Origin: Clostridia bacterium
GTDB lineage: Bacteria; Bacillota; Clostridia; Christensenellales; Aristaeellaceae
DNA: 64,000 bases
Direction of reading: 5' to 3'
Assembly: GCA_030530315.1 (NCBI GenBank)
Contig: JAUMVG010000005.1
Span: forward strand, 1 to 64,000
Positions 6,713 to 14,511 of the stretch are shown piece by piece; positions within the stretch are counted from its first letter, which is position 1, and each line of letters begins with the position of its first letter. The notes beneath the pieces are model-generated. The model saw only the letters and a program-made list of their open reading frames with translations, searched no databases and had not been told where the DNA came from. Position numbers and translations under genes: made by a program.

Positions 6713-7606
6713 ATGAAGGCATACTATCATCTCCCCGGGCTGTTTGAATTCTATGATCTGTACCGCGCCTTCCTGCCACTGTTTCGCGGGCATCGGGACT
6801 GGTTCTACGATTGGTGCGAGATCGGGTCGATCTACGGCGCGCCCGCAGACTGCCTCTGGGGCGGGGGCCGCGTCGGGTTTGGCGAGGCGCGGCCGGAGGA
6901 CGCGGCGGCGCTGACGCGGGAATACGGGATCTCCGCGCGGCTCACCTTCAGCAATTCCCTGCTCCGAGAGGAGCACCTGGCCGACAGGAAGTGCAACGCC
7001 CTGTGCGCGCTGTTTGAGAAGAACGGGCAGGCGCAGAGCGGCGTGATACTCCATTCGGACCTGCTGCTGGACTACCTCGGGAAGCGGTATCCGGGGCTGT
7101 ACTTCGTCTCCTCGACGACCAAGGTGCTGACGGAATTTGAACAGCTCGAGGCCGAGTTGGAGCGGCCGGAGTTCCGCTTTGTGGTGCCGGATTTCCGGCT
7201 GAATCGGGAGCGCGACAGGCTGTTCGCGCTGCCCGACGGACAAAAGCGAAAGGTGGAGCTTTTGTGCAACGAGTGCTGCCGGTTCGACTGCCCGGACCGC
7301 AGGGCGTGCTATGAGAACGTCAGCCGGAAGAACCTGGGGGAGGACTGCCCGGACCACGTGTGCGTCTCTCCCAACGCCCGGAGGGGCTATCGCTTCTCCG
7401 ACGCCATGAAAAACCCCGGCTTCATCGGCGTCGGGGACATCCAAGGGGTCTGGCTGCCCCGGGGCTTTTCCCACTTCAAGATCGAAGGGCGGAGCCTGGG
7501 CAGCGCCGTGGTGCTGGAGTTTTTGCTCCACTACATGACGAAGCCGGAGCATCAGCTGGAGGTCCGGGAGGAGATCTACCTGGACAGCGCGTTGGATCTG
7601 TTTTGA
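6713..7606 (+). CDS. peptidase U32-like protein with Cys cluster
   Basis: 297 aa. The C-terminal HFKIEGRSL matches the KIEGR signature of U32 family proteins, and LCNECCRFDCPDRRACYENVS supplies five closely spaced cysteines, as in the U32/UbiU-UbiV type that binds an Fe-S cluster. The N-terminal half (ILHSDLLLDYLGKRYPGLYFVSSTTKVL) fits the barrel of that family. Known U32 members act in tRNA (TrhP) or heme-aromatic hydroxylation or are annotated as collagenase-like; which role applies here is unknown. It starts 134 nt after the GNAT stop and is followed by smr and a phosphoesterase in the same direction. The family call is moderate and the function is not claimed. Confidence 0.6.
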   Translation: MKAYYHLPGLFEFYDLYRAFLPLFRGHRDWFYDWCEIGSIYGAPADCLWGGGRVGFGEARPEDAAALTREYGISARLTFSNSLLREEHLADRKCNALCALFEKNGQAQSGVILHSDLLLDYLGKRYPGLYFVSSTTKVLTEFEQLEAELERPEFRFVVPDFRLNRERDRLFALPDGQKRKVELLCNECCRFDCPDRRACYENVSRKNLGEDCPDHVCVSPNARRGYRFSDAMKNPGFIGVGDIQGVWLPRGFSHFKIEGRSLGSAVVLEFLLHYMTKPEHQLEVREEIYLDSALDLF

Positions 7607-7642
7607 GGGCGTCGCCCGCACGGAAGGAAAAGGGTGAAACAC

Positions 7643-7891
7643 ATGAACGAACCGTTTGTGAAGGTGGACCTGCACGGGCTCAGACAGGAGGAGGCCATCC
7701 GGGTGATCGACAGGGCCCTCGCCTCCGCGGGGCCGATGACCTATCAGCTGCAGCTGATCCATGGCTACCATCGGGGCACGAGCCTGCGGAGCATGATCCA
7801 GGACGAATACCGTTGGCACGAAAGGGTGCTGCGCATCATGCCCGGCGACAACCCCGGGATCACGGTGCTGGTGCTGAAGGAGCTTTACTGA
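7643..7891 (+). CDS. Smr-domain protein
   Basis: 82 aa from the ATG at 7643; a GTG at 7634 is an alternative. It is a stand-alone Smr domain with the VDLHGL motif near residues 7-12 and LIHGYHRGTSLR near residues 37-48, the two signatures of the MutS-related Smr fold that binds or nicks nucleic acid. In bacteria such domains take part in ribosome-collision rescue (MutS2/SmrB) or recombination control; the role of short free-standing copies is unclear. It lies between the U32-like and phosphoesterase genes with short gaps, likely one operon. Confidence 0.8.
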   Translation: MNEPFVKVDLHGLRQEEAIRVIDRALASAGPMTYQLQLIHGYHRGTSLRSMIQDEYRWHERVLRIMPGDNPGITVLVLKELY

Positions 7892-7920
7892 CCGCGGGGC
7901 GAACGGGCAAGGAGAGGCAC

Positions 7921-8571
7921 ATGAGAATCGGCGTATTATCGGACACCCACGGGCTGCTGCGGCCGGAGGCGCTGTCGGCGCTTGAGGGCTGCGAAGCCAT
8001 ACTGCACGGCGGGGACATCAACCGGCAGGAGATATTGGACGAGCTGTCGAGGATCGCCCCGATCCGGGTCGTGCGGGGCAACAACGACAGGGAGTGGGCG
8101 GAGCGCATTCCGCTGTTCCTGGACTTCGAGCTGGCCGGGCTGCGGGTGTTCATGACCCACAAAAGGAAGGATCTGCCCGCGGACCTGAGCGCCTATGACC
8201 TTGCGGTCTATGGCCACTCCCATAAATACGAGGAATCGCGCCAGGGCAGGACGCTGCTTCTGAACCCCGGCAGCTGCGGGCCGAGGCGCTTCAATCAGGC
8301 CATCACCCTGGCGGTGCTGGAGGTCGAAGGCGGGGCGATCGCCGTCCGGCGCGTGGACATCCCGCACCAGGGCAGGGCGGTTGCCACGCCGAAACCGGTC
8401 GACCTCAAGGCTCAAATCGAGATCGTGATGCGGGAGACCCAGAGGGGCCGCGGCCCCGGGGAGATCGCGAGCCGCCGCGGCTGGGACCCGGCGCTGGTGG
8501 AGCAGATCGCCCGGCTGTACGTCACCCATCCCGGCGTGACCGCGGACGGGATCATGGGGAAGATGGACTGA
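7921..8571 (+). CDS. YfcE/MJ0936-type metallophosphoesterase with C-terminal extension
   Basis: 216 aa. The calcineurin-like metal ligands are all visible: DTHG (residues 8-11), GGDIN, RGNNDR, and GHSH. The core (about 155 aa) equals the usual YfcE/MJ0936 length. The extra C-terminal ~58 residues contain a predicted helix-turn-helix-like stretch (GEIASRRGWDPALVEQIARLY) after a linker; it would be a small appended helical domain. Likely a Mn-dependent phosphodiesterase of unknown natural substrate. The ATG at 7921 has a GGAGAGG site upstream. Confidence 0.85.
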   Translation: MRIGVLSDTHGLLRPEALSALEGCEAILHGGDINRQEILDELSRIAPIRVVRGNNDREWAERIPLFLDFELAGLRVFMTHKRKDLPADLSAYDLAVYGHSHKYEESRQGRTLLLNPGSCGPRRFNQAITLAVLEVEGGAIAVRRVDIPHQGRAVATPKPVDLKAQIEIVMRETQRGRGPGEIASRRGWDPALVEQIARLYVTHPGVTADGIMGKMD

Positions 8572-8622
8572 GGCCTGTTGCCTCAGACAGACCATTTCAA
8601 GGGGAAAGAAGGAGAATACGAT

Positions 8623-10041
8623 ATGGTTTCACTGCTTTTGGCGCTGGTGGTACTGCTGGTGGGCTTTGCCGTGTACGGCAGGGTCGTCGAGCGGGTGTTC
8701 GGGCCGGACGACCGGCAGACGCCGGCCATCGCCATCAACGACGGTGTGGACTGCGTGCCCATGAAGCCCTGGAAGGCCTTCCTGGTGCAGCTTTTGAACA
8801 TCGCGGGCACAGGGCCGATCTTCGGCGCTCTGATGGGTGCGTGCTTCGGCCCGGTGGTGTTTCTGTGGATCGTGTTCGGCTCGATCTTGGGCGGCGCGGT
8901 GCACGACTACATGTCCGGCATGATCTCCTGCCGCCACCGGGGCGATTCCATCGCGGAGCTGTCCGGTATCTACCTGGGCGGCGCGGCCAAGTGGGTGATG
9001 CGCGTGTTCTCCATCGTGCTGCTGACGCTGACCGGCACCGTGTTTGTCAACAGCCCCGCGGCGCTGATCGCCCGGCTGACCCCGGCGTTCCTGAACGAGA
9101 AGTTCTGGATCGTGGTGATCCTGCTGTACTACGTGCTGGCGACGCTGCTGCCCATCGACAAGCTGATCGGCAAGCTGTACCCCATCTTCGGCGTGATCCT
9201 GATCGTCATGGCGGTGAGCGTGCTGGGCGGCATCGTGTTCGGCGGCTACAGGATCCCTGAAATCACCCTGGCCAACCTGCACCCGACGGGCCTGCCGGTG
9301 TGGCCGTTCATGTTCGTCACCGTGGCCTGCGGCGCAATCTCCGGCTTCCACGCCACCCAGTCGCCGATGATCGCCAAGTGCATCACCAGCGAAAAGCAGG
9401 GCCGCGCCATCTTCTATGGCGCGATGATCGCCGAATCCGTCATCGCCCTGATCTGGGCGGCGGCGGGCGTGGCCTTCTACGGTGCGACCGACGTGCTGAA
9501 CAGCGCCATCTCCACCCTGGGCCAATCTGGCACGGTCTATGAGATCTCCAACACCATGCTGGGCGTCGTGGGCGGCGCGCTGGCGGTGGTGGGCGTGGTG
9601 GTCTGCCCGATCACCTCCGGCGACACCGCCTTCCGCAGCGCCCGCCTGATCCTGGCGGAGATCACCCACCTGGATCAGCAGAAGATCAGGAATCGGCTGA
9701 TCATCACGCTGCCGCTGCTGGCGGTGGGCGCAGTGCTCACCCAGCTGGACTTCAACGTGCTCTGGCGCTACTTCTCCTGGAGCAACCAGACCCTGGCGAT
9801 GATCTCCCTGTGGGTGGCCACGGCCTACCTGGTCAAGGAGGGCGGGGCCCGCTTCGGCTCACTGATGACCGCGCTGCCGGCCGCCTTCATGTCGGCGGTC
9901 AGCATGACCTACATACTGATGGCAGGCGAGGGCTTCGGCCTGTCGGCGTCCATCGCCTATCCCGTGGGCATCGTGTTCGCGGCGGCGCTGTTCGCCGTCT
10001 ATGCCGTTCAGCTGCGCAGACGGCTGAGCAGGATCGGCTAA
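8623..10041 (+). CDS. cstA: CstA-family carbon starvation / pyruvate-peptide permease
   Basis: 472 aa polytopic membrane protein of the CstA family. Diagnostic stretches include NDGVDCVPMKPWKAF, the Q-LLNIAGTGPIFG motif, GAVHDYMSGMIS near residue 90, and GFHATQSPMIAKC. Start at 8623 (MVSLLLALVV) follows a GAAGGAG site. The family (CstA, BtsT/YjiY) imports peptides or pyruvate by H+ symport under nutrient stress. This short form (~470 aa against ~700 in E. coli) is common in Firmicutes. It is followed 43 nt later by a rhodanese gene. Confidence 0.87.
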   Translation: MVSLLLALVVLLVGFAVYGRVVERVFGPDDRQTPAIAINDGVDCVPMKPWKAFLVQLLNIAGTGPIFGALMGACFGPVVFLWIVFGSILGGAVHDYMSGMISCRHRGDSIAELSGIYLGGAAKWVMRVFSIVLLTLTGTVFVNSPAALIARLTPAFLNEKFWIVVILLYYVLATLLPIDKLIGKLYPIFGVILIVMAVSVLGGIVFGGYRIPEITLANLHPTGLPVWPFMFVTVACGAISGFHATQSPMIAKCITSEKQGRAIFYGAMIAESVIALIWAAAGVAFYGATDVLNSAISTLGQSGTVYEISNTMLGVVGGALAVVGVVVCPITSGDTAFRSARLILAEITHLDQQKIRNRLIITLPLLAVGAVLTQLDFNVLWRYFSWSNQTLAMISLWVATAYLVKEGGARFGSLMTALPAAFMSAVSMTYILMAGEGFGLSASIAYPVGIVFAAALFAVYAVQLRRRLSRIG

Positions 10042-10084
10042 GGCCATCGAATTGGTATACGGGCTCGGGCGAGGAGGTAAGCGC

Positions 10085-10381
10085 ATGCTGTTTGCGAATA
10101 TCAACAAGGGTGTGGAGGAGTGCCGGAGGACGGAAAACGCGCTGCTCGTCGACGTGCGGGAGGTCGGGGAATACGCCGCCGGCCACATTCCCGGCGCAGT
10201 GAACGCGCCGCTGTCGGCCCTCGAAGGGGCGGACCTTCCCGCGGACCGACCGCTGTTTCTCTACTGCCTGCGGGGCAGCCGCAGCGCTCGGGCCGCGGGC
10301 ATCCTCAAACGGCGCGGGTACAGCCGTGTCAGGAGCATCGGCGGAATCGTCAGCTACAGGGGCGAGGTGGAAAGAGGATAA
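10085..10381 (+). CDS. single-domain rhodanese-like sulfurtransferase
   Basis: 98 aa. VDVREVGEYAAGHIPGAVN is the CH2A rhodanese motif and the active loop LYCLRGSRS places the catalytic Cys at residue 61. It would carry persulfide sulfur or relay thiol chemistry in the cytoplasm. An AGGAGG site 7 nt before the ATG fixes the start. It may share the cstA transcript. Confidence 0.88.
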   Translation: MLFANINKGVEECRRTENALLVDVREVGEYAAGHIPGAVNAPLSALEGADLPADRPLFLYCLRGSRSARAAGILKRRGYSRVRSIGGIVSYRGEVERG

Positions 10382-10488
10382 TCGGCCGGCGGTATTTACC
10401 GCATTTCCGGCGAAAGACGGATGAAGTCGTTATTTGCTCAAACCATTTAAAGGAGAACCGGGGGGAACGGATTTTCCGGCGACAATCA

Positions 10489-10635
10489 GCCGGGAATCCG
10501 CCGCAAAAAATATCGTTCTGACATGGACGAAACAAATAGAACAGATGATACGGGTGAAGGAGCAATCTTATGCGGTTGACAACCTCATCCGACCTCGCTT
10601 CGCTCGGCCACCTTCCCCAAGGGGGAAGGCTTTTG
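10489..10635 (+). repeat. dispersed repeat, family B (copy 1, ~147 bp)
   Basis: It runs from GCCGGGAATCCGCCGC through AATAGAACAGATGAT, TGCGGTTGACAACCTCATCC and CCACCTTCCCC-AAG-GGGGAAGG to CTTTTGG. The same order of blocks, inverted, is at 16893-17059, and its 3' half recurs at 17588-17650. No gene is visible in 10382-10798 besides this element and the SH3 gene's promoter. Confidence 0.75.
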
Positions 10636-10729
10636 GCAGTTCATTTCCCCCTGAAAGAAACCTGCAAACAAAAAAATACGGAAATCCTCTATAAGGCCGG
10701 AATCTGTGACGGATGTGTGATAATGAGGG

Positions 10730-10738
10730 TGGTATACT
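10730..10738 (+). promoter_or_regulatory. extended -10 promoter (TGGTATACT)
   Basis: TGGTATACT is preceded by TGATAATGAGGG and followed by TGAGCCATCAAAG, nearly the same block as before the double-glycine peptide gene. It is ~60 nt upstream of the SH3-protein start. Confidence 0.5.
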
Positions 10739-10798
10739 TGAGCCATCAAAGAGAGAAACACAGAAAACACAGAGACGAAGTCGAAGGAGGACGAATCC

Positions 10799-11302
10799 AT
10801 GAAGATGATGAAGAAACTGATCGCTGTTCTGCTGATTGCCGTGATGGTTCTGGCGAGCGTGGCCGCGCTGGCCGACGGGAAGATCAAGACGACGGGCAAC
10901 GTGAACGTGCGCAAGGGTGCCGGCCTGGATTACGCCTCCAAGGGCACCGTGTCGAAGGGGACCACGCTGAAGTTCGACAAGACCGCGAAGGATGAGCGGG
11001 GCGTGATCTGGTACCACATCACCAACGGCAAGACGGGCTGGGTATCCTCGAAGTACACCAAGCAGGTCGAAGGCAATGTGTCCGGCGATACCAAGAGCGG
11101 CGAGACGATCAAGGCGACGGGCAACGTGCGCGTGCGCAAGGGCGCGGGGCTGGACTACGCGATCGCGACGACGATGAAGAAGGGCGCGAAGGCGGAGTAC
11201 CTGGGGAAGACCGCGAAGGACGCGCGGGGCGTGAAGTGGTACAAGGTGAGCTACAAGGGGAAGACCGGCTGGGTGTCCTCGAAGTACGCGAAGTTCGCCT
11301 GA
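10799..11302 (+). CDS. secreted protein with two bacterial SH3 domains
   Basis: 167 aa. Signal peptide at residues 1-25 (KKLIAVLLIAVMVLASVAALA). Two SH3b repeats follow (about residues 28-90 and 103-167), each with the NVNVRKGAGLDY or NVRVRKGAGLDY opening and the KTGWVSSKY ending. SH3b domains bind peptidoglycan cross-bridges, so a cell-wall-associated role is likely. There is no catalytic domain; the protein is highly basic, unlike the acidic secreted protein at 0.2 kb. GGAGG lies 8 nt before the ATG and a strong terminator follows at 11368-11407. Confidence 0.87.
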   Translation: MKMMKKLIAVLLIAVMVLASVAALADGKIKTTGNVNVRKGAGLDYASKGTVSKGTTLKFDKTAKDERGVIWYHITNGKTGWVSSKYTKQVEGNVSGDTKSGETIKATGNVRVRKGAGLDYAIATTMKKGAKAEYLGKTAKDARGVKWYKVSYKGKTGWVSSKYAKFA

Positions 11303-11367
11303 TCGGCGGGCACGTGAGAACCTCCCGGCGCGGAGAAAACGCCGCGCGCGGGGTTGACATAGATTAT

Positions 11368-11407
11368 AAAGTCCCGGAGGCTGTAAATGTGCAGCCTCCG
11401 GGACTTT
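11368..11407 (+). terminator. intrinsic terminator of the SH3 gene, probably bidirectional
   Basis: A 16-bp perfect stem, AAAGTCCCGGAGGCTG / CAGCCTCCGGGACTTT, with an 8-nt loop and short A and T flanks; it lies between converging SH3 and mnmG genes. Confidence 0.8.
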
Positions 11408-11410
11408 GTT

Positions 11411-11465
11411 GGAATTGTGCATGATTAAGAAAACAGAACGTTTTCCGGGTCGGCGGGTTCCGAAG
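11411..11465 (+). repeat. palindromic repeat, family A (copy 2)
   Basis: The block TGATTAAGAAAACAGAACG then TTTTCCGGGTCGGCGGGTTCC matches the copies at 0.8 and 38.8 kb. It lies directly after the terminator and just past the mnmG stop. Confidence 0.7.
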
Positions 11466-11482
11466 AAACATGCCGAAAATTA

Positions 11483-13273
11483 TTACCGGCTTCTCAGCCA
11501 GATCATCAGTACGGTCACGTCGCCGGGATTGATTCCAGGGATGCGGCTGGCCTGGCCCAGGGAGCGGGGCCGCTGGGCGTCCAGCTTCTGCCGCGCCTCG
11601 ATGCGCAGGCCGGACATGTTCAGGTAGTCCGCGTCCGGGGGCAGGGGCGTGTCCTCCATGCTGAGGAAGCGCTGGCGGTCGGCGGTCTGCCGGCCGATGT
11701 AGCCCTCGTACTTCACGTCGATCTCCAGCTGCTCCTTCACCTCGGCGGGGTAGTCCGGCAGCTCCGGCCTCTCGGCCCTCAGGGCGTCGTAGGTGGCCTC
11801 CGGGTGGCGCAGCTGCTCCACCAGCCGCAGCTTCTCCAGCAGGGCGCGGCCCTCCGCGGTCAGCCGGCGCTTCTCCAGCATCCGGTTGTAGCGCTCCTCC
11901 GACACCAGGCCGGCCTCCCGGCCCTTCTCGGTCAGGCGCAGGTCCGCGTTGTCCTGGCGCAGCAGCAGCCGGTATTCGGCGCGGCTGGTCATCATGCGGT
12001 AGGGCTCGTCCACGCCCTTGGTCACCAGGTCGTCGGCCATCACGCCGATGTAGGCGTCCGCCCGGGTCAGCAGCATGGGCTTGCGGCCCTGGAGCCACAG
12101 CGCGGCGTTGATGCCGGCGTACAGGCCCTGGGCGGCGGCCTCCTCGTAGCCGGAGGTGCCGTTGATCTGCCCGGCGCAGTAGAGCCCCCGGAGGTGCCGC
12201 GCGGCGAGGGTGCCGTCCAACTGGGTGGGGTCGATGCAGTCGTATTCGATGGCGTAGGCCAGCCGCAGCAGCCGGGCGTTCTCCAGCCCCGGGATGGAGG
12301 CGTAGATCTCCCGCTGCACGTCCTCGGGCATGGAGGTGCTCATGCCCTGGGCGTACCATTCGCAGGTGTACAGGCCCTCCGGCTCCATGAAGATGGGGTG
12401 GCGGTCCTTGTCCTTGAAGCGCACCACCTTGTCCTCAATGGAGGGGCAGTAGCGGGCCCCGGTGCCGTGGATCGTGCCCGAATACATCGGCGCGCGGTGC
12501 AGGTTGGCGAGGATGATCTCGTGGGTGCGGGGCGTGGTGTAGGTCAGGTAGCACATGGCCCGGTTCTTCAGCGTCGCCGGGTCCGTCAGGAAGGAGAAGG
12601 GCACCACCGGCTCGTCGCCGTACTGGGGCTCCATTTTGGAGAAGTCGATGGTCCGGCCGTCCAGCCGGGCGGGGGTGCCCGTCTTGAAGCGGCGGATGGA
12701 GAAGCCCAGGTCGATGAGGTTCCGGGTCAGCGCGTTGGCCGCCATCAGGCCCTGGGGCCCGCCGTTCCAGCTGCACTCGCCGATGATGATGCGGCTGTTC
12801 AGGTACACGCCGCAGCAGGCCACCACGGCCCGGCAGGCCACGCGGCCGCCGGTGGTGGTCTCGATGCCGGCCACCCTGTCGCCCTCCACCAGGATGCGGC
12901 GCACCTCCGCCTGGCGCAGGGTCAGGTTGGGACAGTCGTCCACGGCCCGGCGCATGCGCAGCTGGTAGGCCTTCTTGTCCGCCTGGGCCCGCAGCGAGTG
13001 CACCGCGGGGCCCTTGCGGGTGTTCAGCATCCGGGACTGTATGAATACGTCGTCGATGGCGCGGCCCATCTCGCCGCCCAGGGCGTCCAGCTCCCGCACC
13101 AGGTGGCCCTTGGCGGTGCCGCCGATGGAGGGGTTGCAGGGCATCATGGCCAGCGCGTCCAGGTTCAGCGTGGTCAGCAGCGTGGAAAGGCCCATGCGGG
13201 CGCAGGCCAGCGCCGCCTCGCAGCCCGCGTGGCCCGCGCCGATGACGACGACGTCGAAGGTATCCTGTGTCAA
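11483..13273 (-). CDS. mnmG: tRNA U34 carboxymethylaminomethyl-modifying enzyme MnmG (GidA)
   Basis: 596 aa. The FAD-binding motif [13 protein letters not shown] is at residues 9-21, followed by the family signature [27 protein letters not shown]; the C-terminal helical domain and [16 protein letters not shown] are typical. With MnmE it installs the cmnm5 group on U34 of several tRNAs. The start is TTG (13271-13273) with AGAGGTG 8 nt upstream. A TATAAT box lies at 13298-13303 (minus strand), so it has its own promoter after the XRE terminator. The length is slightly shorter than the usual ~625 aa. mnmE and rsmG, frequent neighbours elsewhere, are not here. Confidence 0.95.
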   Translation of the reverse strand: MTQDTFDVVVIGAGHAGCEAALACARMGLSTLLTTLNLDALAMMPCNPSIGGTAKGHLVRELDALGGEMGRAIDDVFIQSRMLNTRKGPAVHSLRAQADKKAYQLRMRRAVDDCPNLTLRQAEVRRILVEGDRVAGIETTTGGRVACRAVVACCGVYLNSRIIIGECSWNGGPQGLMAANALTRNLIDLGFSIRRFKTGTPARLDGRTIDFSKMEPQYGDEPVVPFSFLTDPATLKNRAMCYLTYTTPRTHEIILANLHRAPMYSGTIHGTGARYCPSIEDKVVRFKDKDRHPIFMEPEGLYTCEWYAQGMSTSMPEDVQREIYASIPGLENARLLRLAYAIEYDCIDPTQLDGTLAARHLRGLYCAGQINGTSGYEEAAAQGLYAGINAALWLQGRKPMLLTRADAYIGVMADDLVTKGVDEPYRMMTSRAEYRLLLRQDNADLRLTEKGREAGLVSEERYNRMLEKRRLTAEGRALLEKLRLVEQLRHPEATYDALRAERPELPDYPAEVKEQLEIDVKYEGYIGRQTADRQRFLSMEDTPLPPDADYLNMSGLRIEARQKLDAQRPRSLGQASRIPGINPGDVTVLMIWLRSR

Positions 13274-13351
13274 AGTGTTTCACCTCTTATGCATACTATT
13301 ATACATAATTGCGTGAGAATCAGAAAGCGGTTATGTAAATTTCCAGTGCAG

Positions 13352-13385
13352 AAAAAAACCATTCGGATATAGAATCGAATGGCTT
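13352..13385 (-). terminator. terminator of the XRE regulator gene
   Basis: On the minus strand a CCATTCG/CGAATGG stem is followed by TTTTTTTC, immediately after the XRE stop codon. Confidence 0.75.
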
Positions 13386-13591
13386 TATTTGAGATGGATT
13401 CCAAGGATATAGTCTGCGCTTACGCCGTAATACTCACATAGGATTTTCAAGTGCCGGATAGGGAGTTCATTTATGCCGTTTTCATAGCGGGAGTATACTT
13501 GCTGGGTGGTACCAAGGAGCTTTGCGATCGTGATTTGCTTGATATCACGGTCTTCCCGCAATTCCCGAAGAATTTCCCAATACTCCTTCAT
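13385..13591 (-). CDS. XRE-family helix-turn-helix regulator
   Basis: 68 aa, a single HTH_3 domain. ELREDRDIKQITIAKLLGTTQQVYSRYENG is the DNA-binding helix-turn-helix, followed by the usual EYYGVSADYILG ending. No sensor domain is present. It is divergent from a small membrane protein gene; two palindromes lie in the shared intergenic region and could be its operators. Base composition of this gene and its partner (13.4-14.1 kb) is visibly more AT-rich than the surroundings, which suggests recent acquisition. GGAGTATT-type spacing precedes the ATG. Confidence 0.87.
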   Translation of the reverse strand: MKEYWEILRELREDRDIKQITIAKLLGTTQQVYSRYENGINELPIRHLKILCEYYGVSADYILGIHLK

Positions 13592-13616
13592 GAAATCCCC
13601 CCGGGAAAAGTATATT

Positions 13617-13664
13617 CACATCAGATGTGGTGTGTTGACAATTACGCCAGATCTGGTGTATAAT
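13617..13664 (+). promoter_or_regulatory. promoter with two palindromic candidate operators
   Basis: TTGACA (13635-13640), 18-nt spacer, TATAAT (13659-13664) drives the membrane protein gene. A 13-bp palindrome, CACATC-A-GATGTG, is at 13617-13629 upstream of the -35, and a 10-bp palindrome CCAGATCTGG is inside the spacer at 13647-13656. Binding by the adjacent XRE protein is inference. Confidence 0.65.
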
Positions 13665-13698
13665 TGTGAAAACCATGTATCTGTTAGGGGGAGTATGC

Positions 13699-14061
13699 AT
13701 GAAGAGTCTTCGTTTGATAATTGGAATTCTGTCCATTGTGCTGTGCCTGGTTGTGGTATTTCAATCCTGCGCCACAGGGATTGTCAATGGAATTGGGGAG
13801 AACACAACGGATACCAGTGCCGGTGGGGGAATCATCCTTGCGTTTGTGTTTTTGGTTGCGGGGATTACTGCAATTGTAACGAGGGACAAGAAAGCAGGTT
13901 CAATTATTACCGGTGTCATCTATCTGTTGGGTGGACTCATCGGGATGGGAAACAAAGGGACATTTGGCGATTTGCAGGTGTGGTCCATTCTCTCGCTGAT
14001 TTTTGCTGCACTTTTCATCGTTCCCGCCTTGTTTATGAAGAAAAAGCCCAATGAAAAATAG
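13699..14061 (+). CDS. small four-helix membrane protein, possible lipoprotein
   Basis: 120 aa from the ATG at 13699 (AGGGGGAG site upstream). It has hydrophobic segments near residues 5-22, 40-60, 68-85 and 95-112 and a basic C-terminal tail (KKKPNEK). The first segment ends VVVFQSCATG, which resembles a lipobox. I recall families of this size and layout in Firmicutes but cannot name one with confidence; function unknown. Divergent partner of the XRE gene and AT-rich like it; a terminator follows at 14082-14119. Confidence 0.7.
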   Translation: MKSLRLIIGILSIVLCLVVVFQSCATGIVNGIGENTTDTSAGGGIILAFVFLVAGITAIVTRDKKAGSIITGVIYLLGGLIGMGNKGTFGDLQVWSILSLIFAALFIVPALFMKKKPNEK

Positions 14062-14081
14062 GCGAATCATACATCGACATG

Positions 14082-14119
14082 AAAAGGAACTCTCACCGTT
14101 TCCGGTGGAGTTCCTTTAA
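14082..14119 (+). terminator. intrinsic terminator
   Basis: Stem AAAGGAACTC-CACCG / CGGTG-GAGTTCCTTT with a TTTC loop and a following TTTAATTTAT tract, just after the membrane protein gene. Confidence 0.8.
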
Positions 14120-14135
14120 TTTATCGGTTGTGCGG

Positions 14136-14165
14136 TTGACACCCGCTGCCCAAAGGTGCTATAAT
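14136..14165 (+). promoter_or_regulatory. sigma-A promoter of alaS
   Basis: TTGACA (14136-14141), 18-nt spacer, TATAAT (14160-14165), directly before the T-box leader. Confidence 0.85.
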
Positions 14166-14171
14166 TTCCAT

Positions 14172-14424
14172 CGATATCAATAGGCATATGGGGAATTCGT
14201 CCATCGCTCTGCCTTGCAGAGAGCCGCCGGAGGGTGCGAGGCGGCAGGCGCGCGGAGGGCATGCCGTTCCCCGGGGCTTCGGCCCATGCCCCGCGCAGGA
14301 AATGGCGCGGCGGTTTTCCCCGTTATCGGAAATCGAGAGGGCTTCGCCAACGCGAAGTCAATCAGGGTGGTACCGCGAAGCGCATCTGTTCGTCCTTGAG
14401 ATGACAGGTGCGATATTATTATTT
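14172..14424 (+). ncRNA. T-box riboswitch (alanine)
   Basis: The hallmark T-box AGGGTGGTACCGCG is at 14364-14377. Stem I features are present (GCAGAGAGCCGCC...GGGTGCGAGGCGGC near 14217-14244). A terminator hairpin, CGCATCTGT / ACAGGTGCG (14381-14412, one G-U), is followed by an ATATTATTATTT tract. Uncharged tRNA-Ala would stabilise the antiterminator and allow alaS transcription. A GCC triplet at 14263-14265 is a possible specifier, but I have not folded the leader to confirm. Confidence 0.88.
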
Positions 14425-14511
14425 GGGAATTGAGAATTGAGAATTGGAAGCGGCTCTCAGCCATTTCTTTTCCCTTTTCTCTTTTCCCTCTATTCAGAGG
14501 AGGTAATTCCC

